Numbered from the stretch's first letter, positions 7,796 through 17,497 are shown. The stretch is DNA of 64,000 bases from JAWKJY01 sp041393535 (GCA_041393535.1 JAWKJY010000001.1:248001-312000), one strand, 5' to 3'. The notes: generated from the sequence alone by a model not told the origin. A program made the numbers and translations.

Positions 7796-10288
7796 GTGAC
7801 GACGGCCCATCGCCTCGCGCTGGCCGCCGCGGCGACGCTCGTCGCCGGCGGGCTGGCGCTCGCGCTGACGGCGGCGGGAGACCGCGGCGCGACCGCCGAG
7901 GACGAGGCCCGCGTCGTCTTCTCGCTCGCGATCGGCTGGTCGTTCGCCCTCTGCGGCCTGCTCGCCTGGGCTCGCCGCCCGGAGAGCCGCTTCGGGGCGC
8001 TGATGGTCGCGGTCGGGCTGACGTGGTTCGTCGGGTCGCTCGCCCGCTGGCAGGAGCCGGTCCCGACGACGATCGCGGTCGCCGTGCAGGTGCTGCCGCT
8101 GGCGATCCTGGCCCACCTCCTGCTCGCCTTCCCGTCCGGCCGGCTGGGCGAGCGGGGGACGCGCGTGGTCGCGCTCGCCGGCTACGTCGCGGCGGTCCCC
8201 GGTCAGCTCGCGTGGATGCTCTTCCTGCCGTTCGACGAGCCGCCCCGGAACGCGGCGCGGGCCTTCTCGTCGACGGCGACGGGCGAGGCGCTCGAGGCGC
8301 TCCAGCGTGCGGCGGGCGTCGCGATCATCGCGGCGATCGTCTGGCTCGTCGCCGTCCGCTGGCGCGTCGCGGGCGCGGCCGGCCGGCGCGCCCTGGCCCC
8401 GGTGCTCTCGTCGGGCGCGGCGGTGTTCGTCGCGCTCGCGGTCGACATCGTCGGGCTCCAGTTCTCGGAGATGGTCCAGCACGTGGGCGAGTGGCTGCTC
8501 CTCGTGGCGCTCGTCGGCGTCCCGCTGGCCTTCGTCGCCGGCCTGCTCGAGGCGCGGCTCGCGCACTCGGGCGCCGTCGCCCGGCTCGTCGCCGACCTCC
8601 GCGCGGCGTCCGGCCCCGGCGTCGTCCGGGACGCCCTCGCCCGCGCCCTCGGCGACCCGTCGCTCGAGCTCGCGTTCCCGGTGGCGACGGGCGGCCACGT
8701 CGACGCCGACGGGCGGCCGGTCGAGCTGCCCGCGCCCGGGCCGGGCGCCCGGCGCGTCGCGACGCCCGTCGTCCACGACGGCGTGCCGGTCGCGACGCTC
8801 GTCCACGACGCCGTGCTGCGTGAGCGAGCCGGCCTGCTCCAGACGGTTGCCGGGACCGCGTCCTTCGCGCTCGAGAACGCCCGGCTGACCGCCGACGTGC
8901 GGGCCCGCGTGGAGGAGCTCCGCGCGAGCGAGGAGCGCCTGCGCGCGCTGATCGACGCGGCCCCGGCCGCGATCGTCGAGCTCGACGCGGACGGGTGCGT
9001 GATGCTCTGGAACGGCGGCGCGGAGCGGATCTACGGCTGGCGGGCCGAGGAGGTGCTCGGGGGGCCGGTGCCGTCGATCCCGGACGAGCTGCGCGACGAG
9101 ATCGCCGCCACGTACGCGCGCGTCGTCGCCGGCGAGACGGCGCTGCTCCGCACGCGGCGCGTCCGTCGCGACGGACGCTGGATCGACGTCGAGATCGCGG
9201 CCGCCCCGATCCGCGACGCGAGCGGCGCCGTCGTCCGCCAGATCGGGATCGCGACGGACGACACGGCGCGCAGGGCAGCCGGGCGGCGGTGCGCCGTGAG
9301 CGGGACTTCAGCGACGCCGTCGTCGACACGGCTCCCACCCTCGTGATCGTCTTCGACCGGGAGGGCCGCATCGTCCGCTTCAACCGGACGTGCGAGCTGG
9401 TGACCGGGTACGCGGCCCGCGAGGTGCTGGGCCACGGCTTCTGGGACATCTTCCTCCTGCCGGCCGAGCGCGATCGCGTGCGCGATGCGCTCGACCGGGT
9501 CTGGGACGGCGACTTCCCGCGCGAGAACGAGAACGTCTGGCGCACGCGCGACGGCCGGGGCGGGTCGTCCACTGGACGAACATGGGCCTCCTCTCGGCGG
9601 CCGGCGAGGTGGAGTACATCGTCTCGCACGGCGTCGACGTCACGGAGCAGCGCCGCTACGGTCCCGAGCTGCGCGCCTCGCGCGCCCGGATCGTCGAGGC
9701 CGGCGACCGCGAGCGGCGCCGTCTCAGAGCGGAACCTCCACGACGGCGCGCAGCAGCGGCTGGTGGCGCTCTCGCTCACGCTGCGGATGGCCGAGGCCCA
9801 GGTGGGCGGCAACGGGGACGGGCCGGCGGCGACGATCGCCGCCGCCCGTGACGAGCTGAACCTCGCGATCACGGAGCTGCGCGAGCTGGCGCGCGGCATC
9901 CATCCGGCCGTGCTCACCGATCGCGGCCTGGCCGCGGCGCTCGATGCCCTCGCCGGGGCGCTCGCGCTCCCCGTCGAGGTGCGCGTCGAGACCGACGGCC
10001 GCCTGCCCGCGCCGGTCGAGGTCGCGGCCTACTACGTCGCCCGCCGGTCGCTCGCGAACGTCGCGAAGAGTACGCCGGGCCGGCTCGGCGTCGGTGACGG
10101 TCGCCGTCGACGAGGCTGCGCCGATCGTCGAGGTCGTCGACGACGGCGTCGGCGGCGCCGACCCGGAGGCGGGCAGCGGCCTGCGCGGCCTCGCCGACCG
10201 GGTCGCGGCGCTCGAGGGGCGCCTGCGTGACGAGCCCGCCGGGGGAGGCACGCGCGTGCGGGCCGAGATCCCGCTCGACCCGCTGTAG
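7796..10288 (+). CDS. membrane PAS sensor histidine kinase, HisKA_3/NarX-like family, several frameshifts
   Basis: The N-terminal 250 residues hold about seven hydrophobic segments. A linker and a PAS domain follow (about 375-500, LRALIDAAPAAIVELDADG), then a second PAS (TLVIVFDREGRIVRFNRTCELVTGY), the dimerisation/phospho-acceptor motif ERNLHDGAQQRL, and a HATPase ending in VVDDGVGG and GSGLRGLADRV. These pieces lie in three frames, with breaks at about 9281 (missing base), 9557-9560 (missing G), 9726 (extra A) and 10067-10095. Joined, they give one kinase of roughly 830 residues. HisKA_3 kinases usually pair with NarL-type regulators; one is encoded at 14448. The breaks are probably sequencing errors, but a decayed gene cannot be excluded. 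Confidence 0.7.
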
Positions 10289-10486
10289 GATCGCTCGCGC
10301 GAGCGGCGTCGCCGGCCGGCACGGCTGGCCGATGACGGAGGTAATGCAGCAGCACGCCCGCGGTCAGGCGCGCCGGCGGTGAACCGGCGGCCCAGGTGAG
10401 ACGAGGGACGCGGGCGGCGAGCGCGTCTGCCGCCGTGGCCGGAGCGGCCCAGGTCTGATCCAGTCGCCGATCTCGAGCGGAGCCTG
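10289..10486 (+). other. segment between two kinase genes, no gene assigned
   Basis: About 200 bases separate the HATPase end from the first recognisable GAF sequence of the next kinase. The end of this stretch (from about 10455) reads as the start of a GAF domain in another frame (EALEVLAAAAGYDRASLF), so the true start of the downstream gene probably lies here. A GGAGG at about 10336 precedes an ATG at about 10344 and is one candidate. I recognise no riboswitch or terminator. Confidence 0.35.
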
Positions 10487-13400
10487 GTGCGAGGCGCTCG
10501 AGGTCCTCGCAGCCGCCGCGGGCTACGACCGCGCGTCCCTCTTCGGATCCTGGACGACGCGGGGGCCGGCGACCCGCTCGCCGAGTGCGCCGCGGCCTGG
10601 TCGTCGCCGGCCTTCCCGCTCCCGCGCCGGGGCCGATGCGCAGCCGTTCCGGCTCGGCGACCTCGGGCTCGCGGCCTGCGTCGCCCCGCTGCGCGCGGGG
10701 AGGTGATCGCGAAGCTCGCCTGCGAGCTGCCGCCCGAGCGCGTGAGCGGTTCGGGGCCTGGGGCGTCCACGGCGTCGTCGGCATCCCGATCGTCGTCTCC
10801 GGCGTCTGGTGGGGCTGGCTCTCGTTCGACGACTGCCGCGGCCGCGAGGCGCCCACCCCGGGCGAGCTGCAGGGCCTGCGCCTCGCCGCGGAAGATCTTC
10901 GGCGGCGCGCGCGAGCGGCGCCGCTTCGAGCTCGCGCTGCGCGACGAGGAGCGCCGCGCCCGGCTGCTGCTCGACAACCTCCCGGACTGGATCCTGCGCG
11001 TCGGCGCCGACGGCGTCTACCGCGACGTCGGCGGCTCGGCGCCCACCAGCCTCGGGCCCGTGCCGATCCGCGCGGGCGACTCGATCGACGAGGTCTGGCC
11101 GCCCGACGAGGCGGCGGCGCGGCACGCGTGGGTTCGCGAGGCGCTCGCGACCGGCGAGACGGTCGAGGTCGAGTACGCGCAGGAGCACGACGGGGCGACG
11201 AGCCACCGCGAGGTGCGCGTCGTCCCGCTCGGCGCGGACGAGGTCCTCGTGACGGTGCGGGACGTGACCGCCCGCCGCGAGGCCGAGCGAGCGGTCATGC
11301 GTCGCGATGCGGTGCTCGAGGCGCTGAGCGTCGCGGCCGAGCGCCTGATCGGCGCGCCCTCGCTCGACGAGGGGGTGACGGAGCTGCTCGCGCTGCTCGG
11401 CAGCGCCGCCGAGGTCGCGCGGGCCGAGGTCTTCCTGCTCGACGACGAGGGCCGCTCCCGGCGCGCGAGCATCGCCTTCGCCTGGCACGCGCCCGGCCTC
11501 TCCTCGGCGCTCGACGTGGCGGACCTGCACGGGCTCGACCTCGAGGCCCGGGGCTTCGGCGAGCTCGCGAGCAACCTCGAGCTCGGCCAGCCCTACCGTC
11601 TGGTCATCCCGGACACGGTCCCCACGGCCGCCGCGGCGCGCCTCGAGGAGCGGGGAATCCGGTCGCTTCTCGCCGTGCCGATCGTCGTCGGGGAGACGTG
11701 CCGCGGCTGGCTCTCGGTGTCCGACTGCGCGAGGGAGCGCGACTGGCTGCCGGCCGAGGTCGAGGCCTTCCGTGCCGCCGCGGGGATCGTCTCGAGCGCG
11801 CTCGGCCGCGCCGAGGCCGAGGCCGCCTCGGCGCGCCGCGACGCGCTCCTGCGCGCGGTCGGCGCGGCCGCCGAGCACCTGATGACGGGCACGCTCGAGG
11901 CGAGCGCCGACCACGTGCTCCGCCTCCTCGGAGAGGCCTCCGGGGTCAGCCGCGCCTACCTGTTCCAGATCGTCCCCGGCTCGGACCCCGAGCGGTGGGC
12001 CCAGCGGTTCGAGTGGACGGCCCCCGGGATCGAGCCGACGCTCGGGTCGTCGGCCTGGGACGCCGCCTCGATCGACGAGCTCGGCTTCTCCCGCTGGACG
12101 GAGGCCTTCCGGCGCGGCGAGGTCGTCCACGGCCCGTCGGAGTCGTTCCCCGCGGCCGTTCGCGACCGGCTGCTCGCCGACGGCACGCTGTCGGTGATCG
12201 ACGCGCCCATCCTCGTCGACGGCGAGCTCTGGGGCGACGTCGGCTTCGACGACTGCGGCGCCGCGCGCACCTGGGCGCCGGCCGAGGTGGAGGCGCTGCG
12301 CACCCTCGGCAACCTGCTGGCCGGCTCGATCGCGCGCGAGCGCGCGGTCGACGCGCTCCGCGGGAGCGAGGCGAAGAGCCGGTTGCTGCTGGAGAACCTG
12401 CCCGACTACGTCGTGACGATGGACCGGGCGGGCCGGTACCGCGAGGTGCGTGGGCTCGCGCGCACGGAGTCGTTCGCCCCGAACGAGGTCAGCCCGGGCG
12501 CGAGCATCTACGACGTGATGGATCGCGAGCTCGCCGACGAGCGCGTCGGGTGGGTGCGGGAGGCGCTCGACCAGGGCGCCGCGATCGAGCGCGAGTCGCA
12601 CATCGTGGTGGAGGGCGAGCCGCGCATCCGCGACGTGCGGCTCGTCCCGACCGGGCCGGACGAGGCCCTGATCGTGATCCGCGACGTGACCGAGCGCCGG
12701 GCCGCGGAGGCCGCGCTCGAGCGACGCGACGCGATCCTCCAGGCGGTCGCGGCCGCGACCGCCCGCCGGCTCGAGCGGCCGCTCGAGGAGTGCGGCGACG
12801 AGGTGGTGGAGCTGCTCGGCCGCTCGGCGGGCGTCTCGCGCGCCTACGTCTTCGAGTACAGGACCGACCCGTCTGGCGCGCGCCTGCTCCACATGCGGCA
12901 CGAGTGGACCGCGGAGGGCGTCCCGGCGACGCGCGACCGCCCCGAGTACGGCGGCGCCGAGGCCGGCGTGCTGGGCTTCGCGCGCTGGATCGAGGCGTAC
13001 GAGCGGGGCGAGTACGTCCAGGGGCTCGTGCGCGAGCTGCCCGAGGAGGAGCGCCGCCCGCTCGAGGAGGAGGGCACCCGGGCGGTCGTCGGCGTGCCGA
13101 TCCTCGTGGACGGGGAGCTCTGGGGCGACATCGGGTTCGATCAGTGCGACCGCGAGCGCGTCTGGTCGCTGGCCGAGATCGACGCGCTGCGGACGGCGGC
13201 GTCGATCCTCGCGAGCTCGATCCGCCGCGCCGGCACGGAGGACGCGCTGCGGCGGTCCGAGGAGCAGCTGCGCCAGTCCCAGAAGATGGACGCGATCGGC
13301 CGCCTCGCCGGTGGCGTCGCGCACGACTTCAACAACCTCCTCACGGTGATCACCGGCTACGGCGAGCTCGCGCTGAGCCAGCGCGAGAACCCGACCGTCC

Positions 13401-14410
13401 TCGCCGAGCGCCTCGACGAGATCCTCAAGGCCGCCGCCCGGGCAGCCTCCCTCACGAACCAGCTGCTCGTCTTCGGTCGCCAGCAGGTGCTCCAGCCCAA
13501 GGCGCTCGACGTCAACGCGATCGTCGGCGAGGCGGAGCGGATGCTGCGGCGCGTGATCGGCGAGGACATCGAGTTCTCGATCGACCTCGAGCCCGACGTG
13601 CCGACCATCGAGGCCGACCCGGGGCAGCTCCACCAGGTCCTGCTCAACCTCGTCGTCAACGCCCGCGACGCGATGCCGCGTGGCGGGCGCCTCCGGATCT
13701 CGACCGCGACCGTCGACGTCGGCGAGGAGGAGGGCATCGTGCTCCCCGGCGCCGGCCTCGCCGCGGTCCGGATCTCCGTGTCCGACACGGGGACGGGCAT
13801 GGACGAGGAGGTGCGCGCGCGCGTCTTCGAGCCGTTCTTCACGACGAAGGCGGCCGGCAAGGGGACGGGCCTGGGCCTGTCGACCGTGCACGGCATCGTC
13901 ACGCAGAGCGGCGGCGCCATCGTCGTCGACTCCGCGCCCGGCGCGGGCTCGACCTTCCGGGTCTACCTGCCCGTCGCGGTCGCGCCCTCCCGGGCCGGGC
14001 GGCCGAGCGGGAGCGGCCCGAGCAGCCCGTGGGCGGCAGCGAGACGATCCTGCTCGCCGAGGACGAGGAGCAGGTGCGCGTGCTCGTGCGCAAGGTGCTC
14101 GAGCGGAGCGGCTACCGCGTGCTCGCCGCCGAGGGGGCCCACCGAGGCGATCGAGCTCGCCCGCGCGCAGGGGCCGTCGATCGACCTCCTGATCACCGAC
14201 GTCGTCATGCCGCGCATGAGCGGGCGCGAGCTGGCCGAGCGGCTCGTCACGGACCGCCCCGAGCTCCCGGTCCTGTTCATCTCCGGCTACACGGACGACG
14301 CGGTGCTCCGGCACGGGATCCGCGAGAACGAGGCGGAGCTGCTCCAGAAGCCGTTCACGTCGGCCGCGCTCACCCGTCGCGTGCGCGAGTTGCTCGACCG
14401 GCCGCGCTGA
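10487..14410 (+). CDS. multi-sensor hybrid histidine kinase: GAF-PAS-GAF-GAF-PAS-GAF-HisKA-HATPase-receiver, frameshifted at both ends
   Basis: From about 10890 to 13990 one frame encodes alternating PAS modules (LLLDNLPDWILRVGADGVYR and LLLENLPDYVVTMDRAGRYR) and GAF modules, each GAF ending in a variant of IPILVDGELWGDIGFDDC. The kinase core follows, with the phospho-acceptor His in GGVAHDFNNLL (codon at 13322), N-box VVNARDAMPRGG, and G boxes SDTGTGMD and GKGTGLGLS. A C-terminal receiver has LLITDVVMPRMSG. The first GAF is broken several times between 10487 and 10900. Two compensating breaks lie at about 14000-14012 and 14133-14137, so the receiver start (TILLAEDEEQVRVLVRKVL) is out of frame. 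The real start is unknown. The protein is probably cytoplasmic, about 1,300 residues, and its ligands are unknown. Confidence 0.75.
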   Translation: MRGARGPRSRRGLRPRVPLRILDDAGAGDPLAECAAAWSSPAFPLPRRGRCAAVPARRPRARGLRRPAARGEVIAKLACELPPERVSGSGPGASTASSASRSSSPASGGAGSRSTTAAAARRPPRASCRACASPRKIFGGARERRRFELALRDEERRARLLLDNLPDWILRVGADGVYRDVGGSAPTSLGPVPIRAGDSIDEVWPPDEAAARHAWVREALATGETVEVEYAQEHDGATSHREVRVVPLGADEVLVTVRDVTARREAERAVMRRDAVLEALSVAAERLIGAPSLDEGVTELLALLGSAAEVARAEVFLLDDEGRSRRASIAFAWHAPGLSSALDVADLHGLDLEARGFGELASNLELGQPYRLVIPDTVPTAAAARLEERGIRSLLAVPIVVGETCRGWLSVSDCARERDWLPAEVEAFRAAAGIVSSALGRAEAEAASARRDALLRAVGAAAEHLMTGTLEASADHVLRLLGEASGVSRAYLFQIVPGSDPERWAQRFEWTAPGIEPTLGSSAWDAASIDELGFSRWTEAFRRGEVVHGPSESFPAAVRDRLLADGTLSVIDAPILVDGELWGDVGFDDCGAARTWAPAEVEALRTLGNLLAGSIARERAVDALRGSEAKSRLLLENLPDYVVTMDRAGRYREVRGLARTESFAPNEVSPGASIYDVMDRELADERVGWVREALDQGAAIERESHIVVEGEPRIRDVRLVPTGPDEALIVIRDVTERRAAEAALERRDAILQAVAAATARRLERPLEECGDEVVELLGRSAGVSRAYVFEYRTDPSGARLLHMRHEWTAEGVPATRDRPEYGGAEAGVLGFARWIEAYERGEYVQGLVRELPEEERRPLEEEGTRAVVGVPILVDGELWGDIGFDQCDRERVWSLAEIDALRTAASILASSIRRAGTEDALRRSEEQLRQSQKMDAIGRLAGGVAHDFNNLLTVITGYGELALSQRENPTVLAERLDEILKAAARAASLTNQLLVFGRQQVLQPKALDVNAIVGEAERMLRRVIGEDIEFSIDLEPDVPTIEADPGQLHQVLLNLVVNARDAMPRGGRLRISTATVDVGEEEGIVLPGAGLAAVRISVSDTGTGMDEEVRARVFEPFFTTKAAGKGTGLGLSTVHGIVTQSGGAIVVDSAPGAGSTFRVYLPVAVAPSRAGRPSGSGPSSPWAAARRSCSPRTRSRCACSCARCSSGAATACSPPRGPTEAIELARAQGPSIDLLITDVVMPRMSGRELAERLVTDRPELPVLFISGYTDDAVLRHGIRENEAELLQKPFTSAALTRRVRELLDRPR

Positions 14411-14435
14411 GCCGCGTGCCGAAGGCGGGCCGCTG

Positions 14436-14441
14436 TAGGCT
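14436..14441 (+). promoter_or_regulatory. -10 hexamer TAGGCT upstream of NarL-type regulator
   Basis: TAGGCT-GGCGGC-GTG gives a -10 exactly six bases before the start codon with no Shine-Dalgarno, so the regulator mRNA is probably leaderless. Confidence 0.5.
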
Positions 14442-14447
14442 GGCGGC

Positions 14448-15092
14448 GTGCGCGTGGTCCTGGCGGACGACTCGGTCCTGCTGCGCGAGGGAATGGCGCG
14501 GCTGCTCGCCGATGCCGGCTTCGACGTCGTCGGCCAGGCCGGCACGGCCGAGGAGCTCCTCCTCAAGGTCCGCTCCTACGAGCCGCGCGTCGCGATCGTC
14601 GACATCCGGATGCCGCCGACGCACACGGACGAGGGCCTCCGGGCGGCGAAGGAGATCCGCGCCAGCTACGGCGGGACGGGCGTGCTCGTCCTCTCGCAGT
14701 ACGTCGAGCCCGCGTACGCGATGGAGCTCCTGTCGGAGAGCGCCGAGGGGGTCGGCTACCTGCTCAAGGACCGCATCCAGGACGTGGCGGAGTTCGCCGC
14801 GTCCGTGCGGCGGGTCGCCGACGGCGGCTCCGCGCTCGATCCGACGATCGTCTCGCAGCTCGTGGGCCGGCGCCGGCGGGACGACCCCCTGGGCGACCTG
14901 ACGCCGCGCGAGCGCGAGGTGCTCGAGCTGATGGCGCAGGGGCGCTCGAACCAGGGGATCGCGGATCGGCTGGTCGTCACCGAGCGCGCCGTCGAGAAGC
15001 ACGTCACGAGCATCTTCGGCAAGCTGCGCCTCCCGGCCGCCGCCGAGGACCACCGCCGCGTGCTCGCGGTGCTGACGTTCCTGCGCTCGTGA
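14448..15092 (+). CDS. NarL/FixJ-family response regulator
   Basis: The 214-residue protein has an N-terminal receiver (acidic pair Asp7/Asp8 in VVLADDSV, phospho-acceptor Asp52 in IVDIRMPP, switch Lys in GYLLKDR) and a C-terminal LuxR/NarL helix-turn-helix (LTPREREVLELMAQGRSNQGIADRL, with VEKHVTSIFGKL). It should bind DNA as a phosphorylated dimer. It follows two kinase genes; the HisKA_3 kinase at 7796 is the more likely partner by family, the hybrid kinase by distance. The frame is intact. Confidence 0.9.
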   Translation: MRVVLADDSVLLREGMARLLADAGFDVVGQAGTAEELLLKVRSYEPRVAIVDIRMPPTHTDEGLRAAKEIRASYGGTGVLVLSQYVEPAYAMELLSESAEGVGYLLKDRIQDVAEFAASVRRVADGGSALDPTIVSQLVGRRRRDDPLGDLTPREREVLELMAQGRSNQGIADRLVVTERAVEKHVTSIFGKLRLPAAAEDHRRVLAVLTFLRS

Positions 15093-15102
15093 GCCGGGCG
15101 GG

Positions 15103-15639
15103 CTAGCCGCCCGACGTCTCGCCGGAGCGGTCGCCGCCGTCGCTCGGCGCCCGCGCCTCGCCGGCGTCCTCCGGCTGCGGCCCGAAGCTCGCGCGGACCG
15201 TCCTCGCCTCGCCGTCGACCGCGGCCGCGAAGCGGCCCTCGCGGCCGACCGCGGTCGCGTACCCGCCGGTCGCCTCGGTCACGGTGAACGTCCCGATCGA
15301 CACGCTCGAGGCAGCCCCGGTCAGGCTCGGCGCCGAGGTCGTGACGATGCGGCCGTCGAAGCGCATCGTGATCGTCCCGTTCGCGCCCGTCAGGCGGGCC
15401 GTCCCGCGCAGGAACGCGGGCGGGTCGCCGAACGGGTCGAAGTCGATCGTCGCCTGCCCCTGGTCGCGCTGGTCGCCCGCGGACTCGAACGTCCCCTCGG
15501 CGGCGGTGGCCGCGGTGATCGAGCTCTTGACGTAGAACGTGCGGTCGATCTGGGCGCTCGAGTCGTCGCCCCCGCCGCAGGCCGCGGCGAGCAGGGCGAG
15601 CGACGCGAGGAGGGCGGCGGCGAGCAGGCGCGGGATCAT
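15103..15639 (-). CDS. putative lipoprotein of unknown function
   Basis: The 178-residue protein has a lipoprotein signal peptide with lipobox LLAAAC (Cys21) followed by GGGDDSS, a common tether to the outer face of the membrane. The mature domain is Thr/Gly/Ala rich with alternating hydrophobic residues (FYVKSSITAATAAEGTFESAG, GTITMRFDGRIVTT), which suggests a small beta-sandwich, and the last 25 residues are charged and disordered. I recognise no family. It is convergent with the NarL regulator, whose stop lies 10 bases away. Confidence 0.7.
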   Translation of the reverse strand: MIPRLLAAALLASLALLAAACGGGDDSSAQIDRTFYVKSSITAATAAEGTFESAGDQRDQGQATIDFDPFGDPPAFLRGTARLTGANGTITMRFDGRIVTTSAPSLTGAASSVSIGTFTVTEATGGYATAVGREGRFAAAVDGEARTVRASFGPQPEDAGEARAPSDGGDRSGETSGG

Positions 15640-15853
15640 GGCGCGAATCCTAGATGGTCGATTCCGGGGCGATCGTCCGCCGCGCGACGCTGGCCGGGCG
15701 GAGCCTGCTCGGGCAGGCCGTCCACCGTGGGGTTAGCCGCACCGTGGGACGCCGGCTGGCCCCGCTGCCGGCCCGGCCGGCCGCTGCGAGAGTCCGGCAC
15801 GACGAGACGACGCGGCCGCGAGCGAGGGCCGCAGACCAGGAGGAGGGACGAGG

Positions 15854-15964
15854 ATGACGGACAGGACGGAGATCGCGCGGTACTGGCGGGGGCTGCTCGC
15901 GGGCTCGGCCCTCTTCACGGCGCTCATCGTCACCGGCGCCGCGATCATCTCGGCCGCCGCGTAG
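15854..15964 (+). CDS. 36-residue single-pass membrane microprotein
   Basis: The short frame MTDRTEIARYWRGLLAGSAL and onwards has a charged N-terminus and one membrane segment (about residues 12-34), then a TAG. A strong AGGAGGAGGG ribosome-binding site lies about six bases before the ATG, the best Shine-Dalgarno in this part of the window, which is the main reason to call it. It lies 72 bases upstream of the sthA start. I recognise no family; subunit-like or toxin-like roles would be guesses. Confidence 0.5.
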   Translation: MTDRTEIARYWRGLLAGSALFTALIVTGAAIISAAA

Positions 15965-16036
15965 GGGCCGGCCCGTCCCGGTCGGGGCCTTCCCGACCGT
16001 GGTCAAGCGGGAGGGGGTCGAGCCGATAACCCGGCC

Positions 16037-17458
16037 GTGACCTTCGACTACGACCTGCTCGTCATCGGCTGCGGCCCCGGCGGGCACAAGGCGGCCATCC
16101 AGGCCGCGAAGCTCGGGCGGCGCGTCGGGGTGATCGAGCGGACGCACATGATCGGCGGCGTCTGCACGAACACCGGCACGATCCCCTCGAAGACGCTCCG
16201 CGAGGCGGTCCTCTACCTCACGGGCATGAGCCAGCGGGAGCTCTACGGCCAGAGCTACCGGGTCTCGGACCAGATCACGATCGAGGACCTCTTCTGGCGC
16301 ACGCAGCACGTGATCGACCGCGAGATCCACGTGATCCGCGACCAGCTCGCGCGCAACCACGTGACGATGATCGCGGGCGAGGCCTGCTTCCTCGACCCGC
16401 ACACGCTGAGCGTCGTCACCGCGACCGGGGACGAGCGTCGCGTCACGGGCGAGCGGATCGTCGTCGCCGTCGGCACGCGCCCCGCCCACCCACCGAAGGT
16501 CGCCTTCGACGGGCGGACGATCCTCGACTCGGACGGGATCCTCAACCTGCAGCGCATCCCCGGCTCGATGGTCGTGGTCGGCGGCGGCGTGATCGGCATC
16601 GAGTACGCGTCGATGTTCGCGGCGCTCGGCACCAAGGTGACCGTGGTCGAGCGCCGTCAGCGGCTGCTCGAGTTCTGCGACAGCCAGGTCGTCGAGGCGC
16701 TCCAGTACCACCTGCGCGGCCTGGGCGTCACCTTCCGCTTCGGCGAGTCGGTCGTCGGCGTCGACGCGTTCGAGGACGGCACGATCACGCACCTCGAGAG
16801 CGGCAAGAAGATCCCCGCCGAGGTCGTGCTCTACTCGGCCGGGCGCGAGGGCGCGACGCACGGGCTCGCGCTGGTCGCCGCCGGGCTCGAGGCAGACGAC
16901 CGCGGCCGCATCCGCGTCGGCCCGTCCTACCAGACGGCGGTCGAGCACATCTACGCGGTCGGCGACGTGATCGGCTTCCCCTCGCTCGCCGCCACGTCGA
17001 GCGAGCAGGGCCGCATCGCCTCCTGCTGCGCCTTCGACGAGGGCTGCCGGACGATGGGCGACCTGCTCCCGATCGGCATCTACACGATCCCCGAGATCAG
17101 CTTCGTCGGGAAGACCGAGGAGGAGCTCACCGCGGACGCGATCCCGTACGAGATCGGCGTCGCCCGCTACCGCGAGCTCGCCCGCGGCCACATCGTCGGC
17201 GACACGACGGGCGTGCTGAAGCTCCTCGTCTCGGCGACCGACCGGACGATCCTCGGCGTCCACGTGTTCGGCCAGAGCGCGACCGAGCTCGTCCACATCG
17301 GCCAGGCGGTGATGGCGCTGAACGGAACGGTCGACTACCTCGTGGACGCGGTCTTCAACTACCCGACGCTCGCCGAGGCCTACAAGGTCGCCGCGCTCGA
17401 CGCGACGAACAAGATGCGCGCCGTCACGCGCATCGGCGAAGGCCGGCTCGCCGCCTAG
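16037..17458 (+). CDS. sthA: soluble (Si-specific) NAD(P)(+) transhydrogenase
   Basis: The 473-residue flavoprotein belongs to the pyridine nucleotide-disulphide oxidoreductase family. It has an FAD-binding VIGCGPGGHKAA at residues 9-20 and an NAD(P)-binding VVVGGGVIGIEYA near 178. The active-site region reads GGVCTNTGTIPSKTL, keeping one Cys but lacking the second one that disulphide reductases have; this substitution and the GTIPSK motif mark SthA-type transhydrogenases. It balances NADPH against NADH in the cytoplasm. GATAAC lies six bases before the GTG start. The 473-residue length is normal for the family. Confidence 0.88.
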   Translation: MTFDYDLLVIGCGPGGHKAAIQAAKLGRRVGVIERTHMIGGVCTNTGTIPSKTLREAVLYLTGMSQRELYGQSYRVSDQITIEDLFWRTQHVIDREIHVIRDQLARNHVTMIAGEACFLDPHTLSVVTATGDERRVTGERIVVAVGTRPAHPPKVAFDGRTILDSDGILNLQRIPGSMVVVGGGVIGIEYASMFAALGTKVTVVERRQRLLEFCDSQVVEALQYHLRGLGVTFRFGESVVGVDAFEDGTITHLESGKKIPAEVVLYSAGREGATHGLALVAAGLEADDRGRIRVGPSYQTAVEHIYAVGDVIGFPSLAATSSEQGRIASCCAFDEGCRTMGDLLPIGIYTIPEISFVGKTEEELTADAIPYEIGVARYRELARGHIVGDTTGVLKLLVSATDRTILGVHVFGQSATELVHIGQAVMALNGTVDYLVDAVFNYPTLAEAYKVAALDATNKMRAVTRIGEGRLAA

Positions 17459-17485
17459 GGCCCTCGCGCGCCGGCGGCAGCGTGC

Positions 17486-17491
17486 CATGCT
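17486..17491 (+). promoter_or_regulatory. -10 hexamer CATGCT upstream of holin-like gene
   Basis: CATGCT-GTCGGC-GTG again places a -10-like hexamer six bases before the start codon, with no Shine-Dalgarno visible. Confidence 0.4.
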
Positions 17492-17497
17492 GTCGGC

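Noticed and set aside
10289..10486. Riboswitch (cobalamin or cyclic di-GMP) between the kinase genes
   Set aside because: Some GC-rich hairpins can be drawn, but none of the conserved sequence boxes of these classes is present, and part of the stretch reads as GAF coding sequence.
10523..14566. 1,347-codon antisense frame over the hybrid kinase
   Set aside because: Low-complexity Arg/Ala/Asp/Val text; the plus strand encodes recognisable PAS, GAF and kinase domains.
15654..15857. 67-codon plus-strand frame between lipoprotein and microprotein
   Set aside because: No ribosome-binding site, Arg/Ala-rich composition and overlap with the strong Shine-Dalgarno of the microprotein. I see no other gene in 15640-15853.
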